NCBI RefSeq assembly: GCF_001718795.1 | Contig: NZ_CP013435.1 | Coordinates: 2,294,001-2,358,000 of the forward strand | Length of the DNA: 64,000 nucleotides | Source of the DNA: Burkholderia latens | GTDB taxonomy: Bacteria; Pseudomonadota; Gammaproteobacteria; Burkholderiales; Burkholderiaceae | Direction of reading: 5' to 3' | In this document: positions 51,106 to 62,711 of the stretch, one piece after another | Layout: every line of letters begins with the position of its first letter | Numbering within the stretch: position 1 is the first letter of the stretch | Made by a program: the position numbers and the translations under genes | Notes under the pieces: model-generated | The model's database searches: none | What the model saw: only the letters and a program-made list of their open reading frames with translations | Told to the model about the DNA's origin: nothing

Positions 51106-52235
51106 GCAGCGTCGAACTGCGCGAAATCCGGCAGGGCCGCGATGCGCGCAAGGTGATGATCGGTGTCGCCAAGCGTGATCTCGATGATCGACAACCGCTT
51201 GAACAGGTGCGCGGCCGCGACCTCGTTGGTCACGCCCATCCCGCCGTGCAGTTGCACGGCCTGCTGGCCGACGAATCGCGCGGCCGCTCCCACGCGCGCC
51301 TTCGCGGCGGACACCGCCTTGCGCCGCGCGTCGGCATCGCCGCCCGCGTAACGCACCGCGGCGAGATACGTCAGCGAACGCGCCTGCTCCGCGTGAATCA
51401 GCATGTCGACCATCCGGTGCTGCAGCGCCTGGAAGCGCGCGATCGGTACGCCGAACTGCTCGCGCGTCTTCGTGTACTCGACTGTCGCACGATTCAACTC
51501 GTCGAGCGCGCCGACCGCTTCCGCGCACAGCAGGAAGGTCGCGTAGTCGGCAATCTGCTCGAGCGCAGCCGCATCGCGCGCGCCGCCGGTCAACTGCCGT
51601 GCGGGCGTTTCATGCAGCTCGATCGTTGCGGCGCGCTGGCCGTCGATCGTCCGGTAATCGGCGAGTTTGACGCCCGCGGCGTCGCGCTCGACGACGAACA
51701 GGCCGATGCCGCCGCCGTCGACGCGCGCGGGCACGATCCACGCATGTGCCTGCGCACCATGCTGGACAATCGATTTCGTGCCGGTCAGCCGATGTGTGCC
51801 GCCGTCCTCGCGCGCACGCGTATCGATTTCGTACAGGTCATAGCGCGCCCGCGGTTCGTGGAACGCCACGGCCAGGCGCTTCTGCCCCTGAGCGACCGCT
51901 TCCAGCAGAGCCGCATCGTCCCCCGTGCCGGAACCGGCGACCCTCAGCGCCTCGATGCCGACCGCCGTCGCCCAGTACGGTTCGACGACGAGTGCGCGGC
52001 CGAGCTCCTGCATCGCCACCAGCATGTCGACGGTGCCGCCGCCGAAGCCGCCGTGTGCATCGGGCACCGGCAGCGCGGTCAGGCCGAGCTCCGCGAATGC
52101 GCTCCATTGCACGTCCGACACGCCGGCGTCGCTGCGCACGATGGCCTGGCGCGCGTCGAAACCGTACTGCTCGCCGAGATAACGGCGCAGCGCGTCGGCG
52201 AACTGTTGCTGCTCATCGGTAAAACCGAAATCCAT
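51102..52235 (-). CDS. Acyl-CoA dehydrogenase, partner-type subunit
   Basis: The 377-residue protein has the three ACAD domains: an N-terminal helical part (1-110), a beta middle and a C-terminal helical part with QLHGGMGVTNEVAAAHLFKR. The segment where active ACADs have YEGTNEIQ-like sequence reads IIEITLGDTDHH instead. That variation is known in one subunit of heterotetrameric ACADs, where FAD sites are shared with a catalytic partner. The gene lies 19 bases downstream of a second ACAD gene, which supports such pairing. Confidence 0.88.
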   Translation of the reverse strand: MDFGFTDEQQQFADALRRYLGEQYGFDARQAIVRSDAGVSDVQWSAFAELGLTALPVPDAHGGFGGGTVDMLVAMQELGRALVVEPYWATAVGIEALRVAGSGTGDDAALLEAVAQGQKRLAVAFHEPRARYDLYEIDTRAREDGGTHRLTGTKSIVQHGAQAHAWIVPARVDGGGIGLFVVERDAAGVKLADYRTIDGQRAATIELHETPARQLTGGARDAAALEQIADYATFLLCAEAVGALDELNRATVEYTKTREQFGVPIARFQALQHRMVDMLIHAEQARSLTYLAAVRYAGGDADARRKAVSAAKARVGAAARFVGQQAVQLHGGMGVTNEVAAAHLFKRLSIIEITLGDTDHHLARIAALPDFAQFDAA

Positions 52236-52254
52236 GGTTGTCTCCGTTACCTGA

Positions 52255-53451
52255 TCACAGCCCGAGGATCATCTGCGCGATGATGTTCTTCTGAATTTCG
52301 TTCGAGCCGCCGTAGATCGACGTCTTCCGATAATTGAAGTAGTACGCGGCAAGCGGCGCCGCATCGTCGTCGCCGGCGATGCTGTGTTCGCGCTCGCCGG
52401 CGAGGAACGGGACGTCGAACGGCGCGGCCAGCGGGCCGATCGCCTCGAACATCAGCTCGGTGAGCGCCTGCTGCACCTCGGTTCCCTTGATCTTCAGCAT
52501 CGACGCCTCGGGGCCCGGCCCCTGGCCGCTCGTCTCGCGGCTCACGACGCGCAGCACCGTCACCTCGAGCGCCATCAGCTCGACTTCGAGCGCCGCGACC
52601 TTCGCGGCGAACACCGGATCGGCGAGCAACGGCTTGCCGTTCTTGCGCTGGTTCGACGCCACGCGCTTCAGGAACGCGAGTTCGCGCTTCGACGCGCCCA
52701 CGCGCGCGATGCCGGTACGCTCGTGGCCGAGCAGATACTTCGCATAGGTCCAGCCGCGATTCTCGTCGCCGACGAGATTGTCGACCGGCACCTTCACGTC
52801 CTCGAAGAAGACTTCGTTGACTTCGTGATCCTCGTCGAGCGTGATGATCGGGCGCACGGTGATGCCTGGCGTCTTCATGTCGATCAGCAGGAACGAGATG
52901 CCCTCCTGCTTCTTCGCCGCCGGATCGGTGCGCACGAGGCAGAACATCATGTCCGCATACTGGCCGAGCGTCGTCCAGGTCTTCTGGCCGTTGACGACGT
53001 AGTAGTCGCCGTGACGTTCGGCGCGCGTGCGCAGCGACGCGAGATCGGACCCGGAACCCGGCTCCGAATAGCCCTGACACCACCAGTCGGTGCCGTCGAG
53101 GATACGTGGCAGATAGTGCTGCTTCTGCGCGTCGCTGCCGTATTTCATCAGCACCGGCGCGACCATCGACACGCCGAACGGCAGCACGGTCGGTGCGCCG
53201 ATGCGTGCGCACTCCTCGTCCCAGATGTGCCGCTGCGTCGCGTTCCAGCCCGGCCCGCCGTATTCCACCGGCCATGCAGGCGCGGACCAGCCGCGCTGGC
53301 CGAGAAGCCGGTGCCAGCTTGCGAAATCCTCGCGGTCGAGTCGCTTGTGATCAAGTACTTTGGCGCGCAGTGCTTGAGGCAGATTCGCCTCGAGCCACGC
53401 GCGGACGTCGGCGCGGAATGCGTCGTCGGCGGGGGAATAATCCAGATCCAT
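52255..53451 (-). CDS. Acyl-CoA dehydrogenase, catalytic-type subunit
   Basis: The 398-residue FAD enzyme introduces a trans-2 double bond into an acyl-CoA. It has the FAD-contact stretches CQGYSEPGSGSDLASLRT and YYVVNGQKTWTT in the middle domain and a C-terminal SIYGGSNEIQKNIIAQMILGL, where the usual catalytic Glu of YEG is Gly. In this ACAD subgroup the base lies elsewhere. It is the first gene of a unit with a second ACAD and two MaoC hydratases. The substrate is not evident; branched or cyclic acyl-CoAs are candidates. Confidence 0.92.
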   Translation of the reverse strand: MDLDYSPADDAFRADVRAWLEANLPQALRAKVLDHKRLDREDFASWHRLLGQRGWSAPAWPVEYGGPGWNATQRHIWDEECARIGAPTVLPFGVSMVAPVLMKYGSDAQKQHYLPRILDGTDWWCQGYSEPGSGSDLASLRTRAERHGDYYVVNGQKTWTTLGQYADMMFCLVRTDPAAKKQEGISFLLIDMKTPGITVRPIITLDEDHEVNEVFFEDVKVPVDNLVGDENRGWTYAKYLLGHERTGIARVGASKRELAFLKRVASNQRKNGKPLLADPVFAAKVAALEVELMALEVTVLRVVSRETSGQGPGPEASMLKIKGTEVQQALTELMFEAIGPLAAPFDVPFLAGEREHSIAGDDDAAPLAAYYFNYRKTSIYGGSNEIQKNIIAQMILGL

Positions 53452-53502
53452 GCGCAGTGTCTCCTGTCCGCAGCCGCCCCGGCCACGAACACACTGCGTA
53501 CG

Positions 53503-53925
53503 TCATTGCAGCGGTTCTTTAAGCGCGGCAGGAATCGGCAGCGGCATCACGTCGATGCCTTCTTCGACCAAGGACTGTGCATCCTCCGGCGTCGTGACGC
53601 CGCGAATGCTCCGTGCCGGCGCCTCGTTGTAATGGATGCGCCGCGCTTCCTCGGCGAAGCGCTCGCCCACGTTCTCGGTTTTCTCCAGCACCTCTCGCAG
53701 TGCCCGCATCACGTGCGCCTGCAACGCGCGCGGATCGGCCGGCTGCGCCTGCGTCCCACCCGACAGGTTCAGGCGCGGAGCCGACGGCATCCGGTTGATC
53801 TGCGTCGTTCCGCATACCGGGCATTCGACCAGCTTGCGGGACAACTGCGCTTCGAACTCATCGGCGGAAGCGAACCAGCCTTCGAACCGATGACCGTGCG
53901 GGCACTGTAAATCGAGGACCTTCAT
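53503..53925 (-). CDS. DUF1178 family protein
   Basis: The 140-residue protein belongs to DUF1178. It opens with MKVLDLQCPHGHRFEGWFAS and a later ECPVCGT, giving two Cys pairs that probably form a zinc ribbon. The C-terminal half has the conserved ARRIHYNEAPARSIRGVTTPEDAQSL region. Function is unknown. It lies 51 bases upstream of the acyl-CoA dehydrogenase cassette and may be cotranscribed. Confidence 0.9.
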   Translation of the reverse strand: MKVLDLQCPHGHRFEGWFASADEFEAQLSRKLVECPVCGTTQINRMPSAPRLNLSGGTQAQPADPRALQAHVMRALREVLEKTENVGERFAEEARRIHYNEAPARSIRGVTTPEDAQSLVEEGIDVMPLPIPAALKEPLQ

Positions 53926-54060
53926 GCTGAATCAGGGCGTGTGACGAGTGTAGCGCAAAACGCGCTTTTGTGAACGACCGTGCTAAACCGGGAGCGCGTT
54001 ACCGCACGGCGGCCGCGTCACGGGATTGTAACGCGGCGCCCGACCCGTTGCAGACGCCCG

Positions 54061-54651
54061 TCAGGGCCGCTCGACCGGACCCAGCGGCCACGCGCCGGAC
54101 AGCACCTTGTCGAGCCACATCGTGCCGATGATGGTCTTCACGTCGGTGATCTGGCCCGTGCGCACCCATTCGAGCAGGTCGGCCAGCGTCGCGGTGAAGG
54201 TTTCGAGGAATTCGCCTTCGTCGAGCTTGCGTTCACCGGCCGTCAGCCCGCGTGCGAGATAGAGATCGATGAATTCGGTCGAATAGGAAATGATCGGGTG
54301 AATCCGGGCCAGGAACACGTATTCACGCGCCGTATAGCCGGTTTCCTCGCGCAGCTCGCGCACCGCGCACGCGAGCGCACCTTCGTTCGGATCGAGCTTG
54401 CCGGCCGGGAATTCGGCCATCACCTTGCCGATCGGATACCGATACTGGCTTTCCATCAGCACGCGACCGTCGTCGAACAGCGGAATCACCATCACCGCGC
54501 CCGGATGCTGCACGTATTCGCGCGTGGCCTGCTTGCCGTCAGGCAGGCGAACGGTGTCGCGCTTGAGCTTGAGGAACGAGCCTTCGAAAATCGCCTCGCT
54601 TTCGAGGCAGGTTTCGGTCAGTGCGGCGTCGTGATTGGGAAGTTCGGCCAT
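54061..54651 (-). CDS. nudF: NUDIX hydrolase, ADP-ribose pyrophosphatase type
   Basis: The 196-residue protein carries a complete Nudix box in GKLDPNEGALACAVRELREETGY (pattern G-x5-E-x7-REL-x-EE-x-G). The surrounding YRYPIGKVMAEFPAG and YSTEFIDLYLARGL are typical of ADP-ribose pyrophosphatases, which split ADP-ribose to AMP and ribose 5-phosphate. An AGGAG site precedes the ATG at 54651. It is last in the order nuoN, DUF2818, Nudix, a layout shared by many betaproteobacteria. The exact nucleotide substrate is inferred. Confidence 0.88.
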   Translation of the reverse strand: MAELPNHDAALTETCLESEAIFEGSFLKLKRDTVRLPDGKQATREYVQHPGAVMVIPLFDDGRVLMESQYRYPIGKVMAEFPAGKLDPNEGALACAVRELREETGYTAREYVFLARIHPIISYSTEFIDLYLARGLTAGERKLDEGEFLETFTATLADLLEWVRTGQITDVKTIIGTMWLDKVLSGAWPLGPVERP

Positions 54652-54692
54652 CGGCGGGCTCCTGAGGAGTGAGCACGCGACGGCCGAAGCCG

Positions 54693-54989
54693 TCAGCGTC
54701 GTTTGACGAGATACTGGAACGTGAAGCCGGGAAACGCGAACACGACGAAAAGACTGAACGTGATCGCGTAAAACTGCCAGCCTTGTTCGAAGCGGTTGCC
54801 GGCGCGCGACTCGAGCCAGAAGCCCAGCGCGCCGACCACGAAATACAGGACGATCAGCTCGCCGATCCGGATCCACGCGCTCTTCTTCGCCGCGCCGAAC
54901 GGCACGACGGCGAAGAGACGTTGGTTCAGGAACGGCACGTTGGCGCCCGTGAGCGCCAACAGCACGATGAACCAGCCGGCTGCCGACAT
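54693..54989 (-). CDS. DUF2818 family membrane protein linked to nuoN
   Basis: The 98-residue protein has three membrane helices (about 4-22, 41-60 and 72-93) and belongs to DUF2818, nearly always found directly after nuoN in betaproteobacteria. Its start codon overlaps the nuoN stop (TAATG), so it is made with complex I. A role in assembly or stability of complex I is plausible but not shown. Confidence 0.88.
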   Translation of the reverse strand: MSAAGWFIVLLALTGANVPFLNQRLFAVVPFGAAKKSAWIRIGELIVLYFVVGALGFWLESRAGNRFEQGWQFYAITFSLFVVFAFPGFTFQYLVKRR

Positions 54990-56455
54990 TACAGCGGCAG
55001 CGTGTGACGAATCGCCTGCAGGCAGGCCGTCAGCAGCGGGCTCGGGATCAGGCCCAGCACGACGACCGCGACACCGTTAAGCACGAGGATCGTACGCTTG
55101 CAGAAGTCGCCGGTAATCGGGGCCGTGTCCTGCGGCGCATCGAAGTAGATCAGCTTGACGATGCGCAGGTAATAGAACGCGCCGAACAACGACGTGATCA
55201 CGGCCAGCACGGCCAGCCAAGTCAGGCCCGCGTTGACGGTCGCCTCGAGCACCGCGAGCTTCGCGTAGAAGCCGACGGTCGGCGGAATGCCGGCCAGCGA
55301 GAACATCATGACCATCATCACGAACGCGAACACCGGGCTGCGCTTGTTGAGACCCTTGAAGTCGTCGATCGTTTCCGCTTCGAAATCGCGGCGCGCGAGC
55401 AGCATCACCACGCCGAACGAGCCGAGCGTCGTGATCAGATAGACGATCGCGTAGAACATCGCCGAGCTGTAAGCGTTCGCCGGTGCGGCCGCGTCGCCCT
55501 TCACGATGCCGGCGAGCAGGCCGAGCAGCACGAAGCCCATGTTGGAGATCGCCGAGTACGCGAGCATCCGCTTGATGTTGCGCTGGACGATACCGGTGAT
55601 GTTGCCGACGATCAGCGACAGCGCAGCGAGGATCACGAGCGCGGTCTGCCAGTTCTGTGCGAGCGGCAGCAGGCCCATCACCAGGAAGCGCAGACCCCAC
55701 GCAAACGCGGCAACCTTCGGGCCGCCGCCGACGAACAGCGTCATCGCGGTCGGCGCGCCCTGGTAGACGTCCGGCACCCACATGTGGAACGGCACGGCGC
55801 CAAGCTTGAACGCGATACCCGCGACGATGAAGATCACGCCGAACATCAGCACGGCTGCGTCGGTGTTGCCGCCGACCGCCTTGTACACCTCGCCCAGCTC
55901 GAGCGAGCCGGTCGCGCCGTAAAGCATCGAGATGCCGTACAGCACGAAGCCCGACGCGAGCGCGCCCAGCACGTAGTACTTCATCGCGGCTTCGCTCGAC
56001 TGCGCGGCATCGCGGCGCAGCGCGATGACGGCGTACAGCGACAGCGACATCAGTTCGAGGCCGAGGTACAGCGTCAGGAAGTTGTTGCCGGACACCATCA
56101 CCAGTTGACCGAGCAGCGAGAACATGCCGAGCAGGAACACGTCACCGCGGAACATGTCGCGGTCTTCGAGATACTTGCGCGAATAGACGAGCGAGACCGC
56201 GAAGCCGATCGACACGACGGCCTTCATCATGCTCGCGAACGAGTCGACGACGACCATCCGCGAGAAGAAGTAGTACGGCTGCGGGTCCAGCGCCTGCACG
56301 GCAAACCAGACGCCGGCGACGACCGACGAAACCACCGCGATCAGATAGGTCAGGCGGCGGCCGGCGGCACCGGTAAAGGTGTCGTTCAGCCATGCGACGA
56401 CGATGGCGACCATCACCAGCGCGTCAGGCAACAGGACATTCATAGGAGCGTTCAT
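54989..56455 (-). CDS. nuoN: NADH-quinone oxidoreductase subunit N
   Basis: NuoN is one of three antiporter-like membrane subunits that pump protons in complex I. The 488-residue product has about 14 membrane helices and the broken-helix lysine/glutamate pattern of the Proton_antipo_M family (for example LELMSLSLYAVIAL and FKLGAVPFHMWVPDVYQGAPT). I favour the ATG at 56455, where GGAGGAAA is well spaced. An ATG at 56443 is possible. Confidence 0.96.
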   Translation of the reverse strand: MNAPMNVLLPDALVMVAIVVAWLNDTFTGAAGRRLTYLIAVVSSVVAGVWFAVQALDPQPYYFFSRMVVVDSFASMMKAVVSIGFAVSLVYSRKYLEDRDMFRGDVFLLGMFSLLGQLVMVSGNNFLTLYLGLELMSLSLYAVIALRRDAAQSSEAAMKYYVLGALASGFVLYGISMLYGATGSLELGEVYKAVGGNTDAAVLMFGVIFIVAGIAFKLGAVPFHMWVPDVYQGAPTAMTLFVGGGPKVAAFAWGLRFLVMGLLPLAQNWQTALVILAALSLIVGNITGIVQRNIKRMLAYSAISNMGFVLLGLLAGIVKGDAAAPANAYSSAMFYAIVYLITTLGSFGVVMLLARRDFEAETIDDFKGLNKRSPVFAFVMMVMMFSLAGIPPTVGFYAKLAVLEATVNAGLTWLAVLAVITSLFGAFYYLRIVKLIYFDAPQDTAPITGDFCKRTILVLNGVAVVVLGLIPSPLLTACLQAIRHTLPL

Positions 56456-56479
56456 GATCTTGATTTCCTCCGCTCGCGA

Positions 56480-57970
56480 TTACTGGGCCAGCGGCAGCTT
56501 CGACTGCGCGACGTGGGAGAGGAGGTTTTCCACGGAAACGTGCATCACGTCGGTGAAAGGCTTCGGATACAGGCCCATCAGCAGCGTGAACGCGGCGAGC
56601 ACGGCCAGCATCGTGAATTCGCGACGGCCGATGTCCTTCAGCTTGGCAACGTGATCGTTCGCGACCGCGCCGAAGTACACGCGCTTGTACATCCACAGCG
56701 TGTAGGCAGCGCCGAGGATCAGCGTGAATGCCGCGCCGAACGCGATCCAGAAGTTGTACTGGACGGCCGCGAGAATCACCATGAACTCGCCGACGAAACC
56801 CGACGTACCCGGCAGGCCGCAGTTAGCCATCGAGAACAGCATCGCGAATGCCGCGAACTTCGGCATCACGTTCACGACGCCGCCGTAATCGGCAATCTGG
56901 CGCGAGTGCACGCGGTCGTACAGCACGCCGATGCACAGGAACATCGCGCCCGACACGAAGCCGTGCGAGATCATCTGCACGATCGCGCCTTCGACGCCGA
57001 GCTGGTTGAAGATGAAGAAGCCGAGCGTGACGAAGCCCATGTGCGCGATCGACGAATACGCGACCAGCTTCTTCATGTCGGCCTGCACCATCGCGACGAG
57101 GCCGATGTAGATCACCGCGATCAGCGACAGCGTGATCACGACCGGCGCCAGGAAGTGGCTCGCGTCAGGTGTGATCGGCAGCGAGAAACGCAGGAAACCG
57201 TAGGCGCCGAGCTTCAGCATGATCGCCGCCAGCACGACCGAGCCGCCCGTCGGCGCTTCCACGTGCGCATCCGGCAGCCAGGTATGCACCGGCCACATCG
57301 GCACCTTCACCGCGAACGCGAGGAAGAATGCAATGAACAGCAGGATCTGCGGCGTCATCGCGATCTTCGCGTTCTGCCACGTCGCAAGGTCGAACGAATG
57401 CGTTTCCGTGTACAGGTAGATCAGGGCGACCAGCATCAGCAGCGAGCCGGCCAGCGTGTACAGGAAGAACTTGAACGCCGCGTACACGCGGTTCGGGCCG
57501 CCCCACACGCCGATGATGATGTACATCGGGATCAGGGTCGCCTCGAAGAACACGTAGAACAGCAGGCCGTCGGCCGCCGAAAACACGCCGATCATGATCC
57601 CGGACAGGATCAGGAAGGCCGCGAGGTACTGCGCGACGTTTTCGGTGATCACTTCCCACGCGGCGATCACGACGATCACCGTGATCAGCGCGGTCAGCAC
57701 GACGAACCACATCGAGATGCCGTCGACGCCAAGGTGATACGAGATGTCGAAGCGTTCGATCCAGGTCGACTGCTCGACGAACTGCAGCGCAGCCGTGCTC
57801 GAATCGAAGCCCGTGATCAGCGGAATCGTGACCGCGAGGCCGAGCAGCGAACCGATCAGCGCGACCCAGCGGGCCGTCCCCGGGTTTTTGTCGTTACCGA
57901 CCGCGAGCACGAGGAGGCCGAAAACGATCGGCAGCCAGATCGCGGTACTGAGAATCGGAAAAGCGTGCAT
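56480..57970 (-). CDS. nuoM: NADH-quinone oxidoreductase subunit M
   Basis: NuoM is the middle antiporter-like proton-pumping subunit of complex I. The 496-residue protein has about 14 membrane helices, with the key FFEATLIPMYIIIGVWGG and FAVKVPMWPVHTWLPDAHVEAPT segments (Glu and Lys of the proton path). It lies between nuoL (17 bases) and nuoN (24 bases). Confidence 0.97.
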   Translation of the reverse strand: MHAFPILSTAIWLPIVFGLLVLAVGNDKNPGTARWVALIGSLLGLAVTIPLITGFDSSTAALQFVEQSTWIERFDISYHLGVDGISMWFVVLTALITVIVVIAAWEVITENVAQYLAAFLILSGIMIGVFSAADGLLFYVFFEATLIPMYIIIGVWGGPNRVYAAFKFFLYTLAGSLLMLVALIYLYTETHSFDLATWQNAKIAMTPQILLFIAFFLAFAVKVPMWPVHTWLPDAHVEAPTGGSVVLAAIMLKLGAYGFLRFSLPITPDASHFLAPVVITLSLIAVIYIGLVAMVQADMKKLVAYSSIAHMGFVTLGFFIFNQLGVEGAIVQMISHGFVSGAMFLCIGVLYDRVHSRQIADYGGVVNVMPKFAAFAMLFSMANCGLPGTSGFVGEFMVILAAVQYNFWIAFGAAFTLILGAAYTLWMYKRVYFGAVANDHVAKLKDIGRREFTMLAVLAAFTLLMGLYPKPFTDVMHVSVENLLSHVAQSKLPLAQ

Positions 57971-57987
57971 TAGTGTTGTCCCCCGCC

Positions 57988-60042
<2,055 letters not shown>

Positions 60043-60059
60043 AACAGCGTTGCCTGAAA

Positions 60060-60365
60060 TTAACCTTTGAGCTGATCGAGATCCTCGACATTGATCGTGT
60101 CGAGCTTACGGAACAGGGTCACCAGAATCGCGAGACCGATCGCGGCTTCCGCTGCGGCGACGGTCAGCACGAAGAACACGAAGATCTGGCCGTGCACGTC
60201 GCCGAGGTAGTGCGAGAACGCGACGAAGTTGGTATTCACCGCCAGCAGCATCAGTTCGATCGCCATCAGGATGATGATGATGTTGCGGCGGTTCAGGAAG
60301 ATCCCGACGATCGCGATCGCAAAGAGGATCGCGCCGAGCACGAGGTAGTGAGCAAGAGTCAGCAT
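60060..60365 (-). CDS. nuoK: NADH-quinone oxidoreductase subunit K
   Basis: The 101-residue protein has the three membrane helices of NuoK (MrpC-like), with the two buried glutamates in [15 protein letters not shown] and [12 protein letters not shown]. It links the quinone site to the antiporter subunits. nuoJ lies 18 bases upstream and nuoL 17 downstream. Confidence 0.97.
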
Positions 60366-60383
60366 GGTTTTCTTTTCCTCCGC

Positions 60384-61034
60384 TTAGCCGTTGGTGCTCG
60401 TACCGGCTTCGCTCTGCGCCGTTTCCGGCTGCGGCTTGTCCGCTTCCATCTTCACGAGGCGCACGCGGTCGCCGCGGCGCACCTTGACCTGATCCGACAC
60501 GCGCTGGCGCTTGCTGTCCTTGCCCTTGCGCTCGGTCAGCCCGATCGCGGCGATGATCGCGACCAGCAGCACCAGGCCGGCGATTTCAAACGCGAAGATG
60601 TAATCGGTGTAGATCACCTTGCCGATCAGGCGCGTGTTCGACCAGTCGGCCATCGCGCCCGTCGCCATTGCATGCACCGCGTGCGTGTCGCCGTAGCCGC
60701 GCCACAGGATCAGCGCGGTTTCGATCACGATGATCGCGCCGACGACCGTTGCCATCGGCACGAACCGCTTGAAGTCGCGGCGCAGGTAATCGATGTTGAT
60801 GTCCAGCATCATCACGACGAACAGGAACAGCACCATCACGGCGCCCACGTACACCAGCACCAGCAGGATCGCGAGGAACTCCGCTTCCAGCAGCATCCAG
60901 ATCGCTGCGGCGTTGAAAAACGCCAGCACAAGGAAAAGCGCAGACGCCACCGGGTTGCGCGAAGTGATCACCTTCAGCCCTGATACCACCAGGAGCAGCG
61001 CGAAGATGTAGAACAGTACGGTCGTGAATTCCAT
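60384..61034 (-). CDS. nuoJ: NADH-quinone oxidoreductase subunit J
   Basis: The 216-residue protein has five membrane helices, including the VYVGAVMVLFLFVVMML helix that rotates during turnover. The C-terminal tail (about 175-216) is polar and charged, longer than in E. coli. It follows nuoI after a 105-base gap, the largest within this operon. Confidence 0.96.
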   Translation of the reverse strand: MEFTTVLFYIFALLLVVSGLKVITSRNPVASALFLVLAFFNAAAIWMLLEAEFLAILLVLVYVGAVMVLFLFVVMMLDINIDYLRRDFKRFVPMATVVGAIIVIETALILWRGYGDTHAVHAMATGAMADWSNTRLIGKVIYTDYIFAFEIAGLVLLVAIIAAIGLTERKGKDSKRQRVSDQVKVRRGDRVRLVKMEADKPQPETAQSEAGTSTNG

Positions 61035-61139
61035 GATTACCGGTTCATCGTTAGGCCATAGTCAGGCGCGGCTTGCGGGACGTCCGCACCCGTCGCGGCG
61101 GCTCGGCCCGTTCATCCCGGGCCGGCACTGCACACACAA

Positions 61140-61628
61140 TCAACGATACGGCGCGTCGGCGGCCTTCGCCGCGGCGATGTCCTTCTCGTAGCGATCGCCC
61201 ACCGCGAGCAGCATTTCCTTCGTGAAATACAGGTCGCCGCGCTTTTCGCCGTGGTACTCGAGAATCTGCGTCTCGACGATCGAGTCGACCGGGCAGCTTT
61301 CCTCGCAGAAACCGCAGAAGATGCACTTCGTCAGGTCGATGTCGTAACGCGTCGTGCGGCGCGTGTTATCCGCGCGCGTTTCCGATTCGATCGTGATCGC
61401 CATTGCGGGGCATACGGCCTCGCACAGCTTGCACGCGATGCAGCGCTCTTCGCCGTTCTCGTAGCGGCGCAGCGCGTGCAGCCCGCGAAAACGCGGCGAG
61501 ATCGGGGTCTTCTCTTCCGGGAACTGCACGGTGAACTTGCGCCGGAACGTGTAACGACCGGTGAGCGCGAGCCCCTTCAGCAGCTCCGTCAGGAAGAAGG
61601 TCTTAAAGAAGTGTTGGATTGCCGTCAT
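61140..61628 (-). CDS. nuoI: NADH-quinone oxidoreductase subunit I
   Basis: NuoI carries the two 4Fe-4S clusters N6a and N6b that pass electrons toward quinone. The 162-residue protein has both ferredoxin motifs: [12 protein letters not shown] and [12 protein letters not shown]. An N-terminal amphipathic helix anchors it at the membrane. It is of normal length and begins 15 bases after nuoH. Confidence 0.97.
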   Translation of the reverse strand: MTAIQHFFKTFFLTELLKGLALTGRYTFRRKFTVQFPEEKTPISPRFRGLHALRRYENGEERCIACKLCEAVCPAMAITIESETRADNTRRTTRYDIDLTKCIFCGFCEESCPVDSIVETQILEYHGEKRGDLYFTKEMLLAVGDRYEKDIAAAKAADAPYR

Positions 61629-61643
61629 GATTTCGTCCGATCT

Positions 61644-62711
61644 TTACTTCACCCAGATGTTGAGCGGCGACATCATCCAGAAGCCGACCACGACCACCCA
61701 GATCACCGTGACGGGCAGGAACACCTTCCAGCCCAGGCGCATGATCTGGTCGTAACGGTAGCGCGGGAACGTCGCGCGGACCCAGATGAACACCGACAGC
61801 AGCGCAAATACCTTCAGCACCAGCCAGAAGATGCCCGGAATGAACGACAGGAATTCGAACGGTGCGTCCCAGCCGCCGAGGAACAGCGTCGCGGCCAGCG
61901 CCGAGATCACGATCATGTTGATGTACTCGGCGAGGAAGAACAGCGCGAACGCCATGCCCGAGTAATCGATCATGTGACCTGCGACGATCTCCGACTCCCC
62001 TTCCACCACGTCGAACGGGTGACGGTTCGTTTCGGCGATGCCGGACACGAAGTAGACGACGAACGCCGGCAGGAGCGGCAGCCAGTTCCACGACAGGAAG
62101 TTCACGCCGTGGCCGGCGAAGAAGCCGTGCTGCTGCGAGCCGACGATTTCCGACAGGTTCAGGCTGCCTGCCGTCATCAGCACGAGCACCAGCGCGAAGC
62201 CCATCGAGATTTCGTACGACACCATCTGCGCCGCGGCGCGCATCGCGCCGAGGAACGCGTACTTCGAGTTCGACGCCCAGCCGGCGAGAATCACCGCGTA
62301 CACGCCGATCGACGAGATCGCCATCGCATACAGCAGCCCCGCGTTCACGTTCGCGAGCACGGCTTCGGCCTGGAACGGAATCACGGCCCACACGGCGAAC
62401 GCCGGCACGACCGTCATGATCGGTGCGATCAGGTACAGCCAGCGGCTGGCGGCCGTCGGCTGAATGACTTCCTTCAGCAGCAGCTTCAGCACGTCGGCGA
62501 TCGGCTGCAGCAGGCCGGCAGGGCCGACGCGGTTCGGGCCGAGACGCACGTGCATCCAGCCGATCAGCTTGCGCTCCCACAGAATCAGGTACGCGACGCA
62601 CAGCAGGATCACGACGGCGACGACGAGAATGCGCACGAGCGCCCACACGGTCGGCCATGCGACGCCGAGAAGCTGGGCTCCACCCGCGTTGATCGTATCG
62701 AACAAGCTCAT
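61644..62711 (-). CDS. nuoH: NADH-quinone oxidoreductase subunit H
   Basis: NuoH forms much of the quinone chamber and the link between the peripheral and membrane arms. The 355-residue product has eight or nine helices and the conserved loops [23 protein letters not shown] and [23 protein letters not shown], which hold the charged residues of the E-channel. Its start directly follows the nuoG stop. Confidence 0.97.
   Translation of the reverse strand: MSLFDTINAGGAQLLGVAWPTVWALVRILVVAVVILLCVAYLILWERKLIGWMHVRLGPNRVGPAGLLQPIADVLKLLLKEVIQPTAASRWLYLIAPIMTVVPAFAVWAVIPFQAEAVLANVNAGLLYAMAISSIGVYAVILAGWASNSKYAFLGAMRAAAQMVSYEISMGFALVLVLMTAGSLNLSEIVGSQQHGFFAGHGVNFLSWNWLPLLPAFVVYFVSGIAETNRHPFDVVEGESEIVAGHMIDYSGMAFALFFLAEYINMIVISALAATLFLGGWDAPFEFLSFIPGIFWLVLKVFALLSVFIWVRATFPRYRYDQIMRLGWKVFLPVTVIWVVVVGFWMMSPLNIWVK

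Noticed and set aside
55004..57973. A 989-codon open frame on the + strand, antisense to nuoN and nuoM
   Set aside because: It lies wholly opposite well-supported nuo genes. Its translation is an Arg/His/Asp/Glu-rich low-complexity chain typical of the antisense frame of high-G+C genes. The same applies to the long + strand frame opposite nuoL.
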